DNA of 38,385 bases from Clostridia bacterium (GTDB lineage: Bacteria > Bacillota > Clostridia > Oscillospirales > Acutalibacteraceae). The notes below the pieces were generated by a model that saw only the letters and a list, made by a program, of their open reading frames with translations, was not told the DNA's origin and searched no databases. The translations under genes were made by a program, and so were the position numbers. Positions 15,442 through 23,726 of this stretch are shown in pieces. Numbering within the stretch: position 1 is the stretch's first letter; every line of letters starts with the position of its first letter. Location of the stretch: contig JAFRNP010000005.1 in assembly GCA_017430145.1 (NCBI GenBank), positions 1-38,385 of the forward strand. Direction: 5' to 3'.

Positions 15442-15467
15442 TATAATTATAAGTGTATAATTATAAG
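15442..15467 (+). repeat. tandem AT-rich 12-mer in the ileS leader
   Basis: TATAATTATAAG occurs twice (15442-15453 and 15456-15467), 14 bp apart, just downstream of the predicted ileS start point. It could be duplicated -10-like sequence or a binding site. A GCCGTC/GACGGC hairpin follows at about 15482-15499. No T-box motif is seen. Confidence 0.5.
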
Positions 15468-15525
15468 CGCGGCAAAGCGCAGCCGTCAGAAACGACGGCA
15501 CAGTGAAGAAAACCGGAGGTTCCCG

Positions 15526-18500
15526 ATGTACGAAAAAGTTTCAACCGACCTGAATTTCGTTGCGCGCGAAAAGAAGGTCGAACAGTTTTGGAAAGATGCG
15601 CAGATCTTTGAAAAGAGCATGTCGATGCGTAAGGGCGCGCCTTCTTACGTCTTTTACGACGGGCCGCCCACGGCGAACGGCAAGCCCCATATCGGGCACG
15701 TGCTGACCCGCGTCATCAAGGATATGATCCCCCGTTACCACACCATGAAGGGGCAGATGGTGCCCCGCAAGGCGGGCTGGGATACCCACGGCCTGCCGGT
15801 GGAGATCGAAGTGGAGAAGAAGCTGGGGCTTGACGGCAAGGATCAGATCGAGCAATACGGCCTTGCCCCCTTTATCGAAAAGTGCAAGGAAAGCGTCTGG
15901 AAGTATAAGGGCATGTGGGAGGATTTTTCCGGGACCGTCGGTTTCTGGGCGGATATGGACGACCCCTACGTCACCTACCACAACAGCTATATCGAATCCG
16001 AATGGTGGGCACTGAAAACCATCTGGGACAAGGGCCTTCTTTATAAGGATTTCAAAATCGTGCCCTATTGTCCGCGCTGCGGCACGCCGCTGTCTTCCCA
16101 CGAAGTCGCGCAGGGTTACAAGACCGTCAAAGAGCGCTCCGCGGTGGTCCGGTTCAAGGTCAAAGGCGAGGACGCTTATTTCTTGGCGTGGACCACGACG
16201 CCCTGGACGCTGCTCTCCAACACCGCCCTGTGCGTGAACCCGACGGAGGAATACGCAAAGGTCAAAGCGGCGGACGGCAAGGTCTACATCCTTGCAAAGG
16301 CGCTGCTTGACAAGGTGCTGGGTCACCTGGCGGACAAGGAGACCGGCGCGCCCGCTTATGAGATCTTATCGGTGTGTACTGGCAAGGAGCTGGAATACAA
16401 GGAATACGAGCCGCTGTATCCCACCGCCGCCGCGCTTGCCGAAAAACAGGGCAAAAAGGCGCATTTTGTCATGTGCGACGATTACGTCACCATGTCCGAC
16501 GGCACCGGCATCGTGCACTGCGCGCCCGCCTTCGGTGAAGACGACGCGCGCGTCGGCAAGCGTTACGACCTGCCTTTTGTGCAGCTTGTGGACCTTAAGG
16601 GCTGCATGACCGAGGAGCCTTTTAAAGGGATGCGGGCAAAGCCCAGCGAGGAGGAGCTGAAAGAGGGCGCGATCAGCGCCGACCCGGAGTTCCTCAAGGA
16701 CCTCGACAAACGGGGGCTTCTTTTCAGCGCGCCGAAATTTGAGCACGATTATCCCTACTGCTGGCGCTGCGACACGCCGCTGCTGTACTACGCCAGAGAA
16801 TCCTGGTTCATCAAAATGACCGCCGTCAGGGACGATCTGGTGCGCAACAACAATACGATCAACTGGATCCCCGACAGCATCGGCAAAGGGAGATTCGGCA
16901 ACTTTATCGAAAACGTGCAGGACTGGGGGCTTTCGCGCAACCGCTACTGGGGCACGCCCCTGAATATCTGGGAGTGCGAATGCGGGAGACGGCATTCGAT
17001 CGGCAGCATCGCCGAGCTTAAGGCCATGTCCCCGAACTGCCCCGACGATATCGAGCTGCACCGCCCGTATATCGACGCGGTCACGGTCACGTGCCCCGAC
17101 TGCGGCAAACAGATGCGCCGCGTGCCGGAGGTCATCGACTGCTGGTTCGACTCCGGCGCCATGCCTTTTGCGCAGCACCACTACCCGTTTGAAAACAAGG
17201 AGCTGTTTGAATCGCAGTTCCCGGCGGATTTTATCAGCGAGGCGGTGGACCAGACCCGCGGCTGGTTCTATTCGCTGCTGGCCATCTCCACGCTGCTCTT
17301 CAACAAGGCGCCTTTTAAAAACGTGATCGTGCTGGGCCACGTGCAGGATGAAAACGGGCAGAAGATGTCCAAATCCAAAGGCAACGCCGTGGACCCGTTC
17401 GAGGCGCTGGCCACCTACGGCGCGGACGCGATCCGCTGGTATTTCTATACGAACTCCGCCCCCTGGCTGCCGAACCGTTTCCACGGCAAGGCGGTTTTGG
17501 AGGGGCAGCGCAAATTCATGGGCACCCTCTGGAACACCTACGCGTTCTATGTGCTCTATGCCGAGATCGACCAATTTGACCCCACAAAGTATACGCTCGA
17601 CCCGGCAAAGCTCGGCGTTATGGACCGCTGGCTTCTCTCGCGCATGAATTCCATGGTGAAGGCGGTGGACGAAAACCTTGCCGCCTATCAGATCCCGGAG
17701 GCCGCGAAGGCGCTGGACAGCTTTGTGGACGAGCTCTCCAACTGGTACGTCCGCCGTTCCCGCGAGCGCTACTGGGGGCCGGAGATGACCGAAGACAAAA
17801 TAAACGCCTACATGTGTCTGTATACCGCCCTTGTCACCGCCGCCAAGGCAGCCGCGCCCATGATCCCGTTCATGGCGGAGGATATCTATCAGAACCTGGT
17901 CCGTTCCGTGGATAAAAACGCGCCCGAAAGCGTGCACCTCTGCGATTTCCCTGTCGTGGACGAAAGCCTGATCGATCCTGCCCTTGAAAGCGCCATGAAG
18001 ACGGTGCTGGACGTGGTGGCGCTGGGACGCCAGGCGCGCAACGGCGCGAACATCAAAAACCGGCAGCCGCTTGCCGGCGTCACGGTGGTGGGCGAGGAGC
18101 GCATCTCCGATGAATTCGCCGCCATCGTCCGGGACGAGCTGAACGTGAAAAAGGTGGATTTCGCCGATACGACGGCGGGGCTTGTGAGCTATTCCTTCAA
18201 GCCGAACCTGCCTGCGCTCGGCCCGAAATACGGCAAAAAGCTCGGCCAGATCCGCACGCTGCTTGCCGGTATCGACGGCGCGGACGCGAAAAAAGAGCTG
18301 GATGAAAAGGGATGCCTGACGCTCTCTCTCCCCGACGGCGATATTTCGCTTCTGCCCGACGATCTGCTGATCTCGGTGGAGCAGAAGCCGGATTCCTTTA
18401 CCTATACCGACCACGGCGTGACCGTGACGCTGGATACCCGCCTGACGCCGGCGCTCATTGACGAGGGCTTCGTACGGGAGCTGATCTCCAAGATCCAGAC

Positions 18501-18714
18501 CATGCGCAAGGACGCGGGCTTCAACGTCACCGACCACATCGCGGTCACGGTCTCCGGCAGCGACAAGATCAACACCATCGTGACCGAAAACGCCGCCGCC
18601 ATTGCCGGCGACGTACTGGCGGAGTCCGTGGCCGTCGGCGAGCCGGACGGCTTTGTCAAAACCTGGGACTTGAACGGCGAAAACGCCGGGATCGGCGTGA
18701 AAGTCGTCGGATGA
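15526..18714 (+). CDS. ileS: isoleucyl-tRNA synthetase (long, IleS2-like form)
   Basis: A 1062-aa class I aminoacyl-tRNA synthetase that charges tRNA-Ile with isoleucine in the cytoplasm. The HIGH motif is residues 55-58 (in GKPHIGHVL) and KMSKS is 613-617. The CP1 editing domain lies between them (WTTTPWTLLSN, about 220). Cys pairs (CPRCGTP near 181; CECGRRH and CPDCGKQM near 485-530) could bind zinc. The C-terminal part (about 700-1062) is the anticodon-binding region with the extended tail of the long, eukaryote-like IleS class common in Clostridia; that class is known for low mupirocin sensitivity. GGAGG lies upstream of the ATG. No T-box riboswitch is visible in the leader of about 85 nt. 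Confidence 0.97.
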   Translation: MYEKVSTDLNFVAREKKVEQFWKDAQIFEKSMSMRKGAPSYVFYDGPPTANGKPHIGHVLTRVIKDMIPRYHTMKGQMVPRKAGWDTHGLPVEIEVEKKLGLDGKDQIEQYGLAPFIEKCKESVWKYKGMWEDFSGTVGFWADMDDPYVTYHNSYIESEWWALKTIWDKGLLYKDFKIVPYCPRCGTPLSSHEVAQGYKTVKERSAVVRFKVKGEDAYFLAWTTTPWTLLSNTALCVNPTEEYAKVKAADGKVYILAKALLDKVLGHLADKETGAPAYEILSVCTGKELEYKEYEPLYPTAAALAEKQGKKAHFVMCDDYVTMSDGTGIVHCAPAFGEDDARVGKRYDLPFVQLVDLKGCMTEEPFKGMRAKPSEEELKEGAISADPEFLKDLDKRGLLFSAPKFEHDYPYCWRCDTPLLYYARESWFIKMTAVRDDLVRNNNTINWIPDSIGKGRFGNFIENVQDWGLSRNRYWGTPLNIWECECGRRHSIGSIAELKAMSPNCPDDIELHRPYIDAVTVTCPDCGKQMRRVPEVIDCWFDSGAMPFAQHHYPFENKELFESQFPADFISEAVDQTRGWFYSLLAISTLLFNKAPFKNVIVLGHVQDENGQKMSKSKGNAVDPFEALATYGADAIRWYFYTNSAPWLPNRFHGKAVLEGQRKFMGTLWNTYAFYVLYAEIDQFDPTKYTLDPAKLGVMDRWLLSRMNSMVKAVDENLAAYQIPEAAKALDSFVDELSNWYVRRSRERYWGPEMTEDKINAYMCLYTALVTAAKAAAPMIPFMAEDIYQNLVRSVDKNAPESVHLCDFPVVDESLIDPALESAMKTVLDVVALGRQARNGANIKNRQPLAGVTVVGEERISDEFAAIVRDELNVKKVDFADTTAGLVSYSFKPNLPALGPKYGKKLGQIRTLLAGIDGADAKKELDEKGCLTLSLPDGDISLLPDDLLISVEQKPDSFTYTDHGVTVTLDTRLTPALIDEGFVRELISKIQTMRKDAGFNVTDHIAVTVSGSDKINTIVTENAAAIAGDVLAESVAVGEPDGFVKTWDLNGENAGIGVKVVG

Positions 18715-18744
18715 CCATATAATTTAAAAAAAGGAGCGTTTCTC

Positions 18745-19818
18745 ATGAAAAAGGCACTTTCCGTTCTTCTTACCGTTTTGCTGCTTTCCGCCATGCTCGC
18801 GCCGGCGGCTTTGGCCGGCACGGCCTCCGGCAGCGGCAGTTTTACCGCGCTTTGCTTCAACGTGGCGGGCCTGCCCAGCTTCGGTTACCTTACCGGCGGC
18901 GAGACCACCAGCGTGGTGGCGAACCAGGGCACCATCGGCAGATTCGTCGAGGCCGGGCAGTATGATATTTTCGCCACGCAGGAGGATTTCGGCTACCACG
19001 ACAATCTGGTGTCCTTCTTAAAGTCTTATCCGTATCAGACGCAGCACCACGGCGGCGTGCCCTACGGCGACGGCACCAACATCTTTACGCGCAATATGCC
19101 GATGTATAACGAGACCCACACGGTCTGGGATCAGCTTTACGGTATCGCCGACGACGGCGCGGACCAGTTCTCCCAGAAGGGGATCACCTACTGCTGCATC
19201 GAGGTGCAGCCCGGTATCTATATCGACTTTTACGATATCCATGCCGACGCCTACGGCGACGAGGGCTCTGTGACGGCGCGCAGGGATAACTTCCGCCAGC
19301 TTGCCGAGATGATCAACGCCCGCACGATCGACCGTCCCGTGATCGTGACCGGCGACTTCAACGCCTTTTTGTTCAACGACTCCAGCGCGCTCAAAGAGAC
19401 GCTGGTGGACGGCGCCGGCCTTAAGGACGCCTGGGTGGAGGTGTGCAACGGCGGCAATTACGACGACTGTTCCGCTTACCTTTCCGAGTACGGCACAGGC
19501 TGGACCGGCAAGTGGGGCGTATGGGACTCCGTGGAGCGCTTCATGTACAAGGACGGCGGCGGCGTGACGCTGGAGTGCACCGCTTTCGAGTACATCTGGG
19601 TCAAAACCGACGCCGGCAAGGACGTTTCGGACCACGCGGCGGCTTCGGCGGCGTTCAGCTATTCCGGCACCATGACGACCCCGGACGACGCGTCGTTTGA
19701 AAAATCCGGAAGCGGCAGCACCTTTATGGAAGTCTTCCGCCGGATCGTGACCTTCTTCAAGGCGCTGTTCATGGGGCTTTCCAACATTGATAAGGTCATC
19801 GCGTATTTCAAGAAATAA
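18745..19818 (+). CDS. secreted endonuclease/exonuclease/phosphatase-family protein
   Basis: A 357-aa exported protein with a signal peptide of about 24 residues (cleavage after PAALA). It has the metal-dependent EEP fold motifs in order: Asn39 (FNVAGLP), Glu80 (ATQEDF), His166/Asp168 (IHADAYG), Asp204/Asn206 (TGDFNAF) and Asp296/His297 (SDHAAA). The substrate could be nucleic acid, a phospholipid (sphingomyelinase-like) or a phosphorylated sugar; the sequence does not decide. The tail (325-357) is hydrophobic and basic. It follows ileS by 30 bp with ribosome site AAGGAG. A TATAAT is present at 18718 but without a good -35, so read-through from ileS is likely. Confidence 0.85.
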   Translation: MKKALSVLLTVLLLSAMLAPAALAGTASGSGSFTALCFNVAGLPSFGYLTGGETTSVVANQGTIGRFVEAGQYDIFATQEDFGYHDNLVSFLKSYPYQTQHHGGVPYGDGTNIFTRNMPMYNETHTVWDQLYGIADDGADQFSQKGITYCCIEVQPGIYIDFYDIHADAYGDEGSVTARRDNFRQLAEMINARTIDRPVIVTGDFNAFLFNDSSALKETLVDGAGLKDAWVEVCNGGNYDDCSAYLSEYGTGWTGKWGVWDSVERFMYKDGGGVTLECTAFEYIWVKTDAGKDVSDHAAASAAFSYSGTMTTPDDASFEKSGSGSTFMEVFRRIVTFFKALFMGLSNIDKVIAYFKK

Positions 19819-19834
19819 CTGCATTAAAGTTCAT

Positions 19835-19870
19835 GCGGGGGACGGGAACGATCCGTATCCCCGCTTTTTT
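19835..19870 (+). terminator. intrinsic terminator
   Basis: GCGGGGGACGG pairs with CCGTATCCCCGC, followed by six T residues. It lies only 14 nt before the next start codon, so the next gene depends on read-through or on a promoter within the preceding gene. Confidence 0.85.
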
Positions 19871-19884
19871 AAGGAGAAAAATCG

Positions 19885-21378
19885 TTGAAAAAGTATGTGA
19901 TTTCTTTTTGTTTCATCCTGCTGCTTGCGTTCACGCTCTTTGCCTGCGCGAAACAGGATCCGCCCCCTGAGGCGCCGACCGCCGCCGGGACGGCGGCCGG
20001 ACGACCGGCGCTGAACGCCGAAGTCCCGTATCTGGCGCTTGCGAAAAAGCAGGATATCGTGATGCGGGAGGACGAAACCGCATCCGCCGTGGTCGGGCAG
20101 TATGAAAAGCAGGCGCTGCTGGCGCTGCCTGAAACGCAGGAGGCGTTTCCTGCGCTTTCAAAGGCGCTCAGCGACCTGAACGACGACGCCGAAGCGCGGG
20201 TCGACAAAGCGTTTGAAACGCTGACCGAAGAGGCGGAAAACGGTGCTGCCGCCGATGGCGCGGGCGTTTCGTGCCGTTTTTTTCTGCAGCGGGCGGATGA
20301 AAAGGCCGTTTGCATCATCGAACAGTTTGAAGTGACCGATAAAACCGGTACGCAGACGACGCTTTCGACCCACGCGTTTGATACCGCAACGGGAGAAAAG
20401 ATCTTGCTTTCCTCACTTTTGGAGCAGGAAGAGACGGTCCGAAGCACGCTGGCGACGGAATTGCCGCTGCCTGAAACGGATGCGCTGCTTTATTCGCTGG
20501 ATACCGACGGCGTCAGGATCTGGACGGAGAGCCCCAACGGCGCCCGGAACAGCACGTTTATCGATGCGGGCGGAGAGTACTTAAAAAAGGATCTGGCTTA
20601 CTTTACGTCCGGTGAGCAGGGCCGCAGCCCTGTACCGGGGCTTTTATATCGGTTCCCGGATGAAAAGAGCGAAAACAGCCCGGATCTCCTGCTGTCGGAG
20701 GCAAAGACGGGGGAACTGCAGTGTACCGTTAACGGCGAACCGAAAACGCTGGCGCTTAAGGACGGCACGAAGGCGCAGGGCGTTTTTCTGCTCCGTACGG
20801 CAGGCGGCAGGTATTTGTACGTGGACTGCGCGTCGGCGGACGCCGCGGCTTATCCGGACCGCGACGGCACGCTGTGCGCGTTTGCGCTGGATGACGGCGG
20901 GACGCCGGTCGCCGATTTCCCGGCGCTGCAGCTTACGCGGACGCGGCTTCCCTGGGGGGAGAGCGCGTTTGAATCGGTCGTGCAGCCCGCGGTCCCGTAC
21001 GCGATGCGCATAACGGTGCCAAAGGAGGGGAATACGGCGTTCGGCGGTTTTTCCGTCAACTGCACGATGTACGTCAAAGAGAACGGCGTGCCCGAAACAG
21101 AGGAGACCTTTTTTGCCGACGTCTCCGGCTGGGATCTGTGCGCAGAAACCAAAGGCGAGCTGCCGCTGGTTGACGCCGCGGATCTGACGAAGGAAACGGG
21201 CAAGCTCGCAGTCAAAGAAAACGACAGGTTCACCCTTTGCGCGTACGACGAAGAGAACGCGGCGTATTTCCTGAAAGAATCCGAAGGCACAAGGGTCGTG
21301 CGCGTGGATACCGAAGACGGCAAGGCGGCCGCCTTCGGCAAAAAGCTGGAACAGTGTTTCTCGGTCGCCGGCGGCTGA
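19885..21378 (+). CDS. lipoprotein with possible RsiV/DUF3298-like domain
   Basis: A 497-aa lipoprotein. The signal sequence ends in the lipobox LFAC (Cys21), then comes a Pro/Ala-rich linker. Residues about 50-200 carry a pattern like the DUF4163/DUF3298 (RsiV/PdaC C-terminal) fold: VSCRFFLQRADEKAVCIIEQFE ... STHAFDTATGEKILLSSLL. The C-terminal 270 residues are beta-rich and of no family I can name. Translation starts at a TTG (19885), with AAGGAG 8 nt upstream; no ATG fits the signal sequence. It sits just after a terminator. Its role is unknown, probably a surface-exposed binding protein. Confidence 0.72.
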   Translation: MKKYVISFCFILLLAFTLFACAKQDPPPEAPTAAGTAAGRPALNAEVPYLALAKKQDIVMREDETASAVVGQYEKQALLALPETQEAFPALSKALSDLNDDAEARVDKAFETLTEEAENGAAADGAGVSCRFFLQRADEKAVCIIEQFEVTDKTGTQTTLSTHAFDTATGEKILLSSLLEQEETVRSTLATELPLPETDALLYSLDTDGVRIWTESPNGARNSTFIDAGGEYLKKDLAYFTSGEQGRSPVPGLLYRFPDEKSENSPDLLLSEAKTGELQCTVNGEPKTLALKDGTKAQGVFLLRTAGGRYLYVDCASADAAAYPDRDGTLCAFALDDGGTPVADFPALQLTRTRLPWGESAFESVVQPAVPYAMRITVPKEGNTAFGGFSVNCTMYVKENGVPETEETFFADVSGWDLCAETKGELPLVDAADLTKETGKLAVKENDRFTLCAYDEENAAYFLKESEGTRVVRVDTEDGKAAAFGKKLEQCFSVAGG

Positions 21379-21439
21379 ACGGGGGAAACCGAAGCCGTGC
21401 TTCCCGGCACATAAACAGATAAAAAAAAGGAGAAAGGTT

Positions 21440-22240
21440 ATGATCGGCACGTTGATCGGCGACATCGTCGGATCCCGCTTTGAATTTGATAACCGGAAAT
21501 CCACACAGTTTACGTTCTTCCATGAAAATTGCCGCCCGACAGACGACAGTATGATGACGCTCGCCGTCGGGCAGGCGCTGCTGGACCACCGTGAGACCGG
21601 CGAACCGCTGGACGCCCTTGCCGTGAAGTGGATGCAGCGCATCGGCAGAGAATACCCGCGCGCCGGGTACGGGGGCATGTTCCGTTCGTGGCTGAAGAGC
21701 GAAGCGCCGTGCCCGTATCACAGCTACGGCAACGGCGCCGCCATGCGCGTCGGAGGCGTCGGCTGGGCGGCGGACAGCGAGGCGGAGGTCCGCGCGTTTT
21801 CCCGCGCCGTCACCGGCGTCACCCACGACCACCCGGACGGCCTTCGCGCCGCCGAGGGGATTGCTATGTGCATCTATCTTGCGCGCTGCGGCGCTCACAA
21901 GGAGGAGATCCGCCGCCGGTTCACGGAAACCTATTTTCCGATCGGTTTCACGATCGAACAGCGAAGAGTCGGGTACGTCTTTTTCGTCGATTGTGCCAAC
22001 AGCGTCCCTGAGGCTGTGCAGGCGTTTTACGAGGGGCGGGATTTTGAGGAAGTGATACGCCTTGCCGTTTCCCTCGGCGGCGACAGCGATACGATCGCCG
22101 CCATGGCCGGCAGCATCGCCGAAGCCTATTACGGCGTGCCCGAAGAGATGCGGATGCGGGCGCTGGAGTATCTGGACGAGAGGCAAAAGGGCTATCTTGA
22201 GCGGTTCGAGGCGCGCTTTTCCTGCGGGAAAAAGAGCTGA
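21440..22240 (+). CDS. ADP-ribosylglycohydrolase-family protein
   Basis: A 266-aa cytoplasmic protein of the DraG/ARH fold, which removes ADP-ribose from proteins or small molecules using two metal ions. The N-terminal metal ligands are in TDDSM (Thr34-Asp35-Asp36) and the C-terminal ligands in GGDSDTIAAMAGSI (Asp215, Asp217, Thr218). Both metal-binding sets are intact, and GYGGMFRSWL is also typical of the family. The length fits the family. AAAGGAG precedes the ATG. No ADP-ribosyltransferase or dinitrogenase-reductase gene is nearby, so it is unlikely to be DraG in the nitrogen-fixation sense. It may be co-transcribed with the lipoprotein upstream (61-bp gap). Confidence 0.93.
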   Translation: MIGTLIGDIVGSRFEFDNRKSTQFTFFHENCRPTDDSMMTLAVGQALLDHRETGEPLDALAVKWMQRIGREYPRAGYGGMFRSWLKSEAPCPYHSYGNGAAMRVGGVGWAADSEAEVRAFSRAVTGVTHDHPDGLRAAEGIAMCIYLARCGAHKEEIRRRFTETYFPIGFTIEQRRVGYVFFVDCANSVPEAVQAFYEGRDFEEVIRLAVSLGGDSDTIAAMAGSIAEAYYGVPEEMRMRALEYLDERQKGYLERFEARFSCGKKS

Positions 22241-22335
22241 CGCCGCCAAAGGCGCCTCAAAAAAGCGCGGAGGATGCGGTGCTTGCAAAAAGCAGCTGTT
22301 TTTCTGCGAAACGGCAAAAAACAGCCGAAAGCGCC

Positions 22336-22364
22336 TTGACAAACCGCATATAATATGCTATTAT
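22336..22364 (+). promoter_or_regulatory. consensus promoter of the pyrimidine operon
   Basis: -35 TTGACA (22336-22341), 17-bp spacer, -10 TATTAT (22359-22364). It drives a leader of about 120 nt before pyrC. Confidence 0.9.
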
Positions 22365-22380
22365 ATGAAAAAATCTTTAA

Positions 22381-22471
22381 GCGGTACAGAGAGACCGGCA
22401 AGATGGAACCATACATTCGCGTTTTATTGCGTTGCAATCTGCCTTGTCGGTCTTTCGACAGGGCTTTTTTT
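22381..22471 (+). promoter_or_regulatory. PyrR-type attenuator in the pyr operon leader
   Basis: Three alternative RNA structures are visible. (1) A PyrR-box-like hairpin at 22381-22399: GCGGT pairs with ACCGGC around the loop ACAGAGAG, matching the CNGNGAG core of known PyrR-binding loops. (2) An antiterminator in which GAGAGACCGGCAAG (22389-22402) pairs over 14 bp with CTTGTCGGTCTTTC (22443-22456). (3) A terminator in which GCCTTGTCG (22441-22449) pairs with CGACAGGGC (22456-22464), followed by seven T residues. Structures 1 and 3 exclude structure 2. By analogy with Bacillus, PyrR bound to UMP would stabilise the first hairpin and stop transcription. The pyrR gene itself is not in the window. 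Confidence 0.88.
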
Positions 22472-22490
22472 ACAAAAGGAGATGGGCGAA

Positions 22491-23723
22491 ATGAGCAAAA
22501 CGGAATTCCTGATTTTTGAAACGCCCGCATTTCCCGGTTTTGCAGCCGCTCCCGATCGGTCGCTTTTGTCAACGCTTCTTTCCGACGACGGCGGACGGTA
22601 TTCGGTTTTCCCCGGTTTTCTCGATGTGCATGTGCATTTTCGGGAGCCGGGTTTTTCTTATAAAGAGACGATCGCCTCCGGTTCGGCGGCGGCAGCCGCG
22701 GGCGGGTATACGGGCGTATGTACGATGCCGAACCTTGATCCCGTGCCGGATTCCGCCGCGCATCTCGAGGAACAGACTCGCCTCATCGCGCGGGACGCTG
22801 TGATCCCCGTGTACCCCTACGGCGCCATTACCGTGGGGGAGAAAGGGGAGTCGCTTTCCGATATGGCGGCGCTGGCGCCCGGCGTGATCGCGTTTTCAGA
22901 CGACGGGCGCGGTGTGCAGGATGAAGCCCTGATGCGTGAAGCGATGCTGACGGCAAAGGCCCTCGGCAAAATGATCGTCGCCCACTGCGAAGTCAACGAC
23001 CTGCTGGACGGCGGGTATATCCATAAAGGCGCCTACGCTTCGGCGCACGGACACAAAGGCATCTGCAGCGAGAGCGAGTGGCGGCAGATCGAGCGCGACC
23101 TGAAGCTTTCGTATGAGACCGGCTGCGCCTACCACGTCTGCCACATCTCCTGCAAAGAGAGCGTGCAGCTTATCCGGGACGCGAAAAAAAGCGGCGTGGA
23201 CGTCACCTGCGAAACGGCGCCCCACTACCTGGTCCTGGACGAAAACGACCTGCAGGAGGACGGGCGCTTCAAAATGAACCCGCCCTTACGCGGGAAAGCG
23301 GACCGGGAGGCGCTGGTGGAAGGCGTGCTTGACGGGACCGTCGATATGGTCGCCACCGACCACGCGCCCCACAGCGCCCCTGAGAAGGCAAAGGGGCTTC
23401 AGGGCAGCGCCTTCGGGATCGTGGGGCTCGAGACCGCCTTCCCGGTGCTGTACACAAAGCTTGTCGTGCCGGGCGTTTTGCCCCTCGGGCGGCTCATTGC
23501 GCTGCTGGCTGTCAATCCGCGCAAGCGCTTCGGCGTGGGGCTCGGGGACGATTACTGCGTGTGGGACCTGGAAGAAAGCTATACCGTGGACCCGGAGGCT
23601 TTCCGTTCAAAGGGCCGCGCGACGCCCTTTGCCGGGTGGCAGGTGTCCGGCCGCTGCCTGCTGACGGTCGCCGGCGGCAAACCTGTATATACGTATCAAA
23701 ACGACTGTGTTCGGAGGAAATAG
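22491..23723 (+). CDS. pyrC: dihydroorotase
   Basis: A 410-aa zinc amidohydrolase that cyclises carbamoyl-aspartate to dihydroorotate, third step of UMP synthesis. The metal-binding motif is FPGFLDVHVHFREPG (His47, His49). Further conserved parts are IVAHCEVND, ETAPHYLV and VATDHAPHS, which holds the catalytic Asp. It is a type I enzyme by length and sequence. ATG 22491 is used, with AAGGAG about 10 nt upstream; the in-frame ATG at 22482 is too close to that site, and the longer open frame would run through the attenuator. It is the first gene of the operon. The carB ribosome site overlaps its last codons. Confidence 0.95.
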   Translation: MSKTEFLIFETPAFPGFAAAPDRSLLSTLLSDDGGRYSVFPGFLDVHVHFREPGFSYKETIASGSAAAAAGGYTGVCTMPNLDPVPDSAAHLEEQTRLIARDAVIPVYPYGAITVGEKGESLSDMAALAPGVIAFSDDGRGVQDEALMREAMLTAKALGKMIVAHCEVNDLLDGGYIHKGAYASAHGHKGICSESEWRQIERDLKLSYETGCAYHVCHISCKESVQLIRDAKKSGVDVTCETAPHYLVLDENDLQEDGRFKMNPPLRGKADREALVEGVLDGTVDMVATDHAPHSAPEKAKGLQGSAFGIVGLETAFPVLYTKLVVPGVLPLGRLIALLAVNPRKRFGVGLGDDYCVWDLEESYTVDPEAFRSKGRATPFAGWQVSGRCLLTVAGGKPVYTYQNDCVRRK

Positions 23724-23726
23724 AAA

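Noticed and set aside
15434-15525. T-box riboswitch upstream of ileS
   Set aside because: No T-box consensus, specifier stem or terminator/antiterminator pair is present, and the leader is too short.
16366-18537. 723-codon open frame opposite ileS
   Set aside because: It is an antisense shadow of ileS with no recognisable motif or ribosome site.
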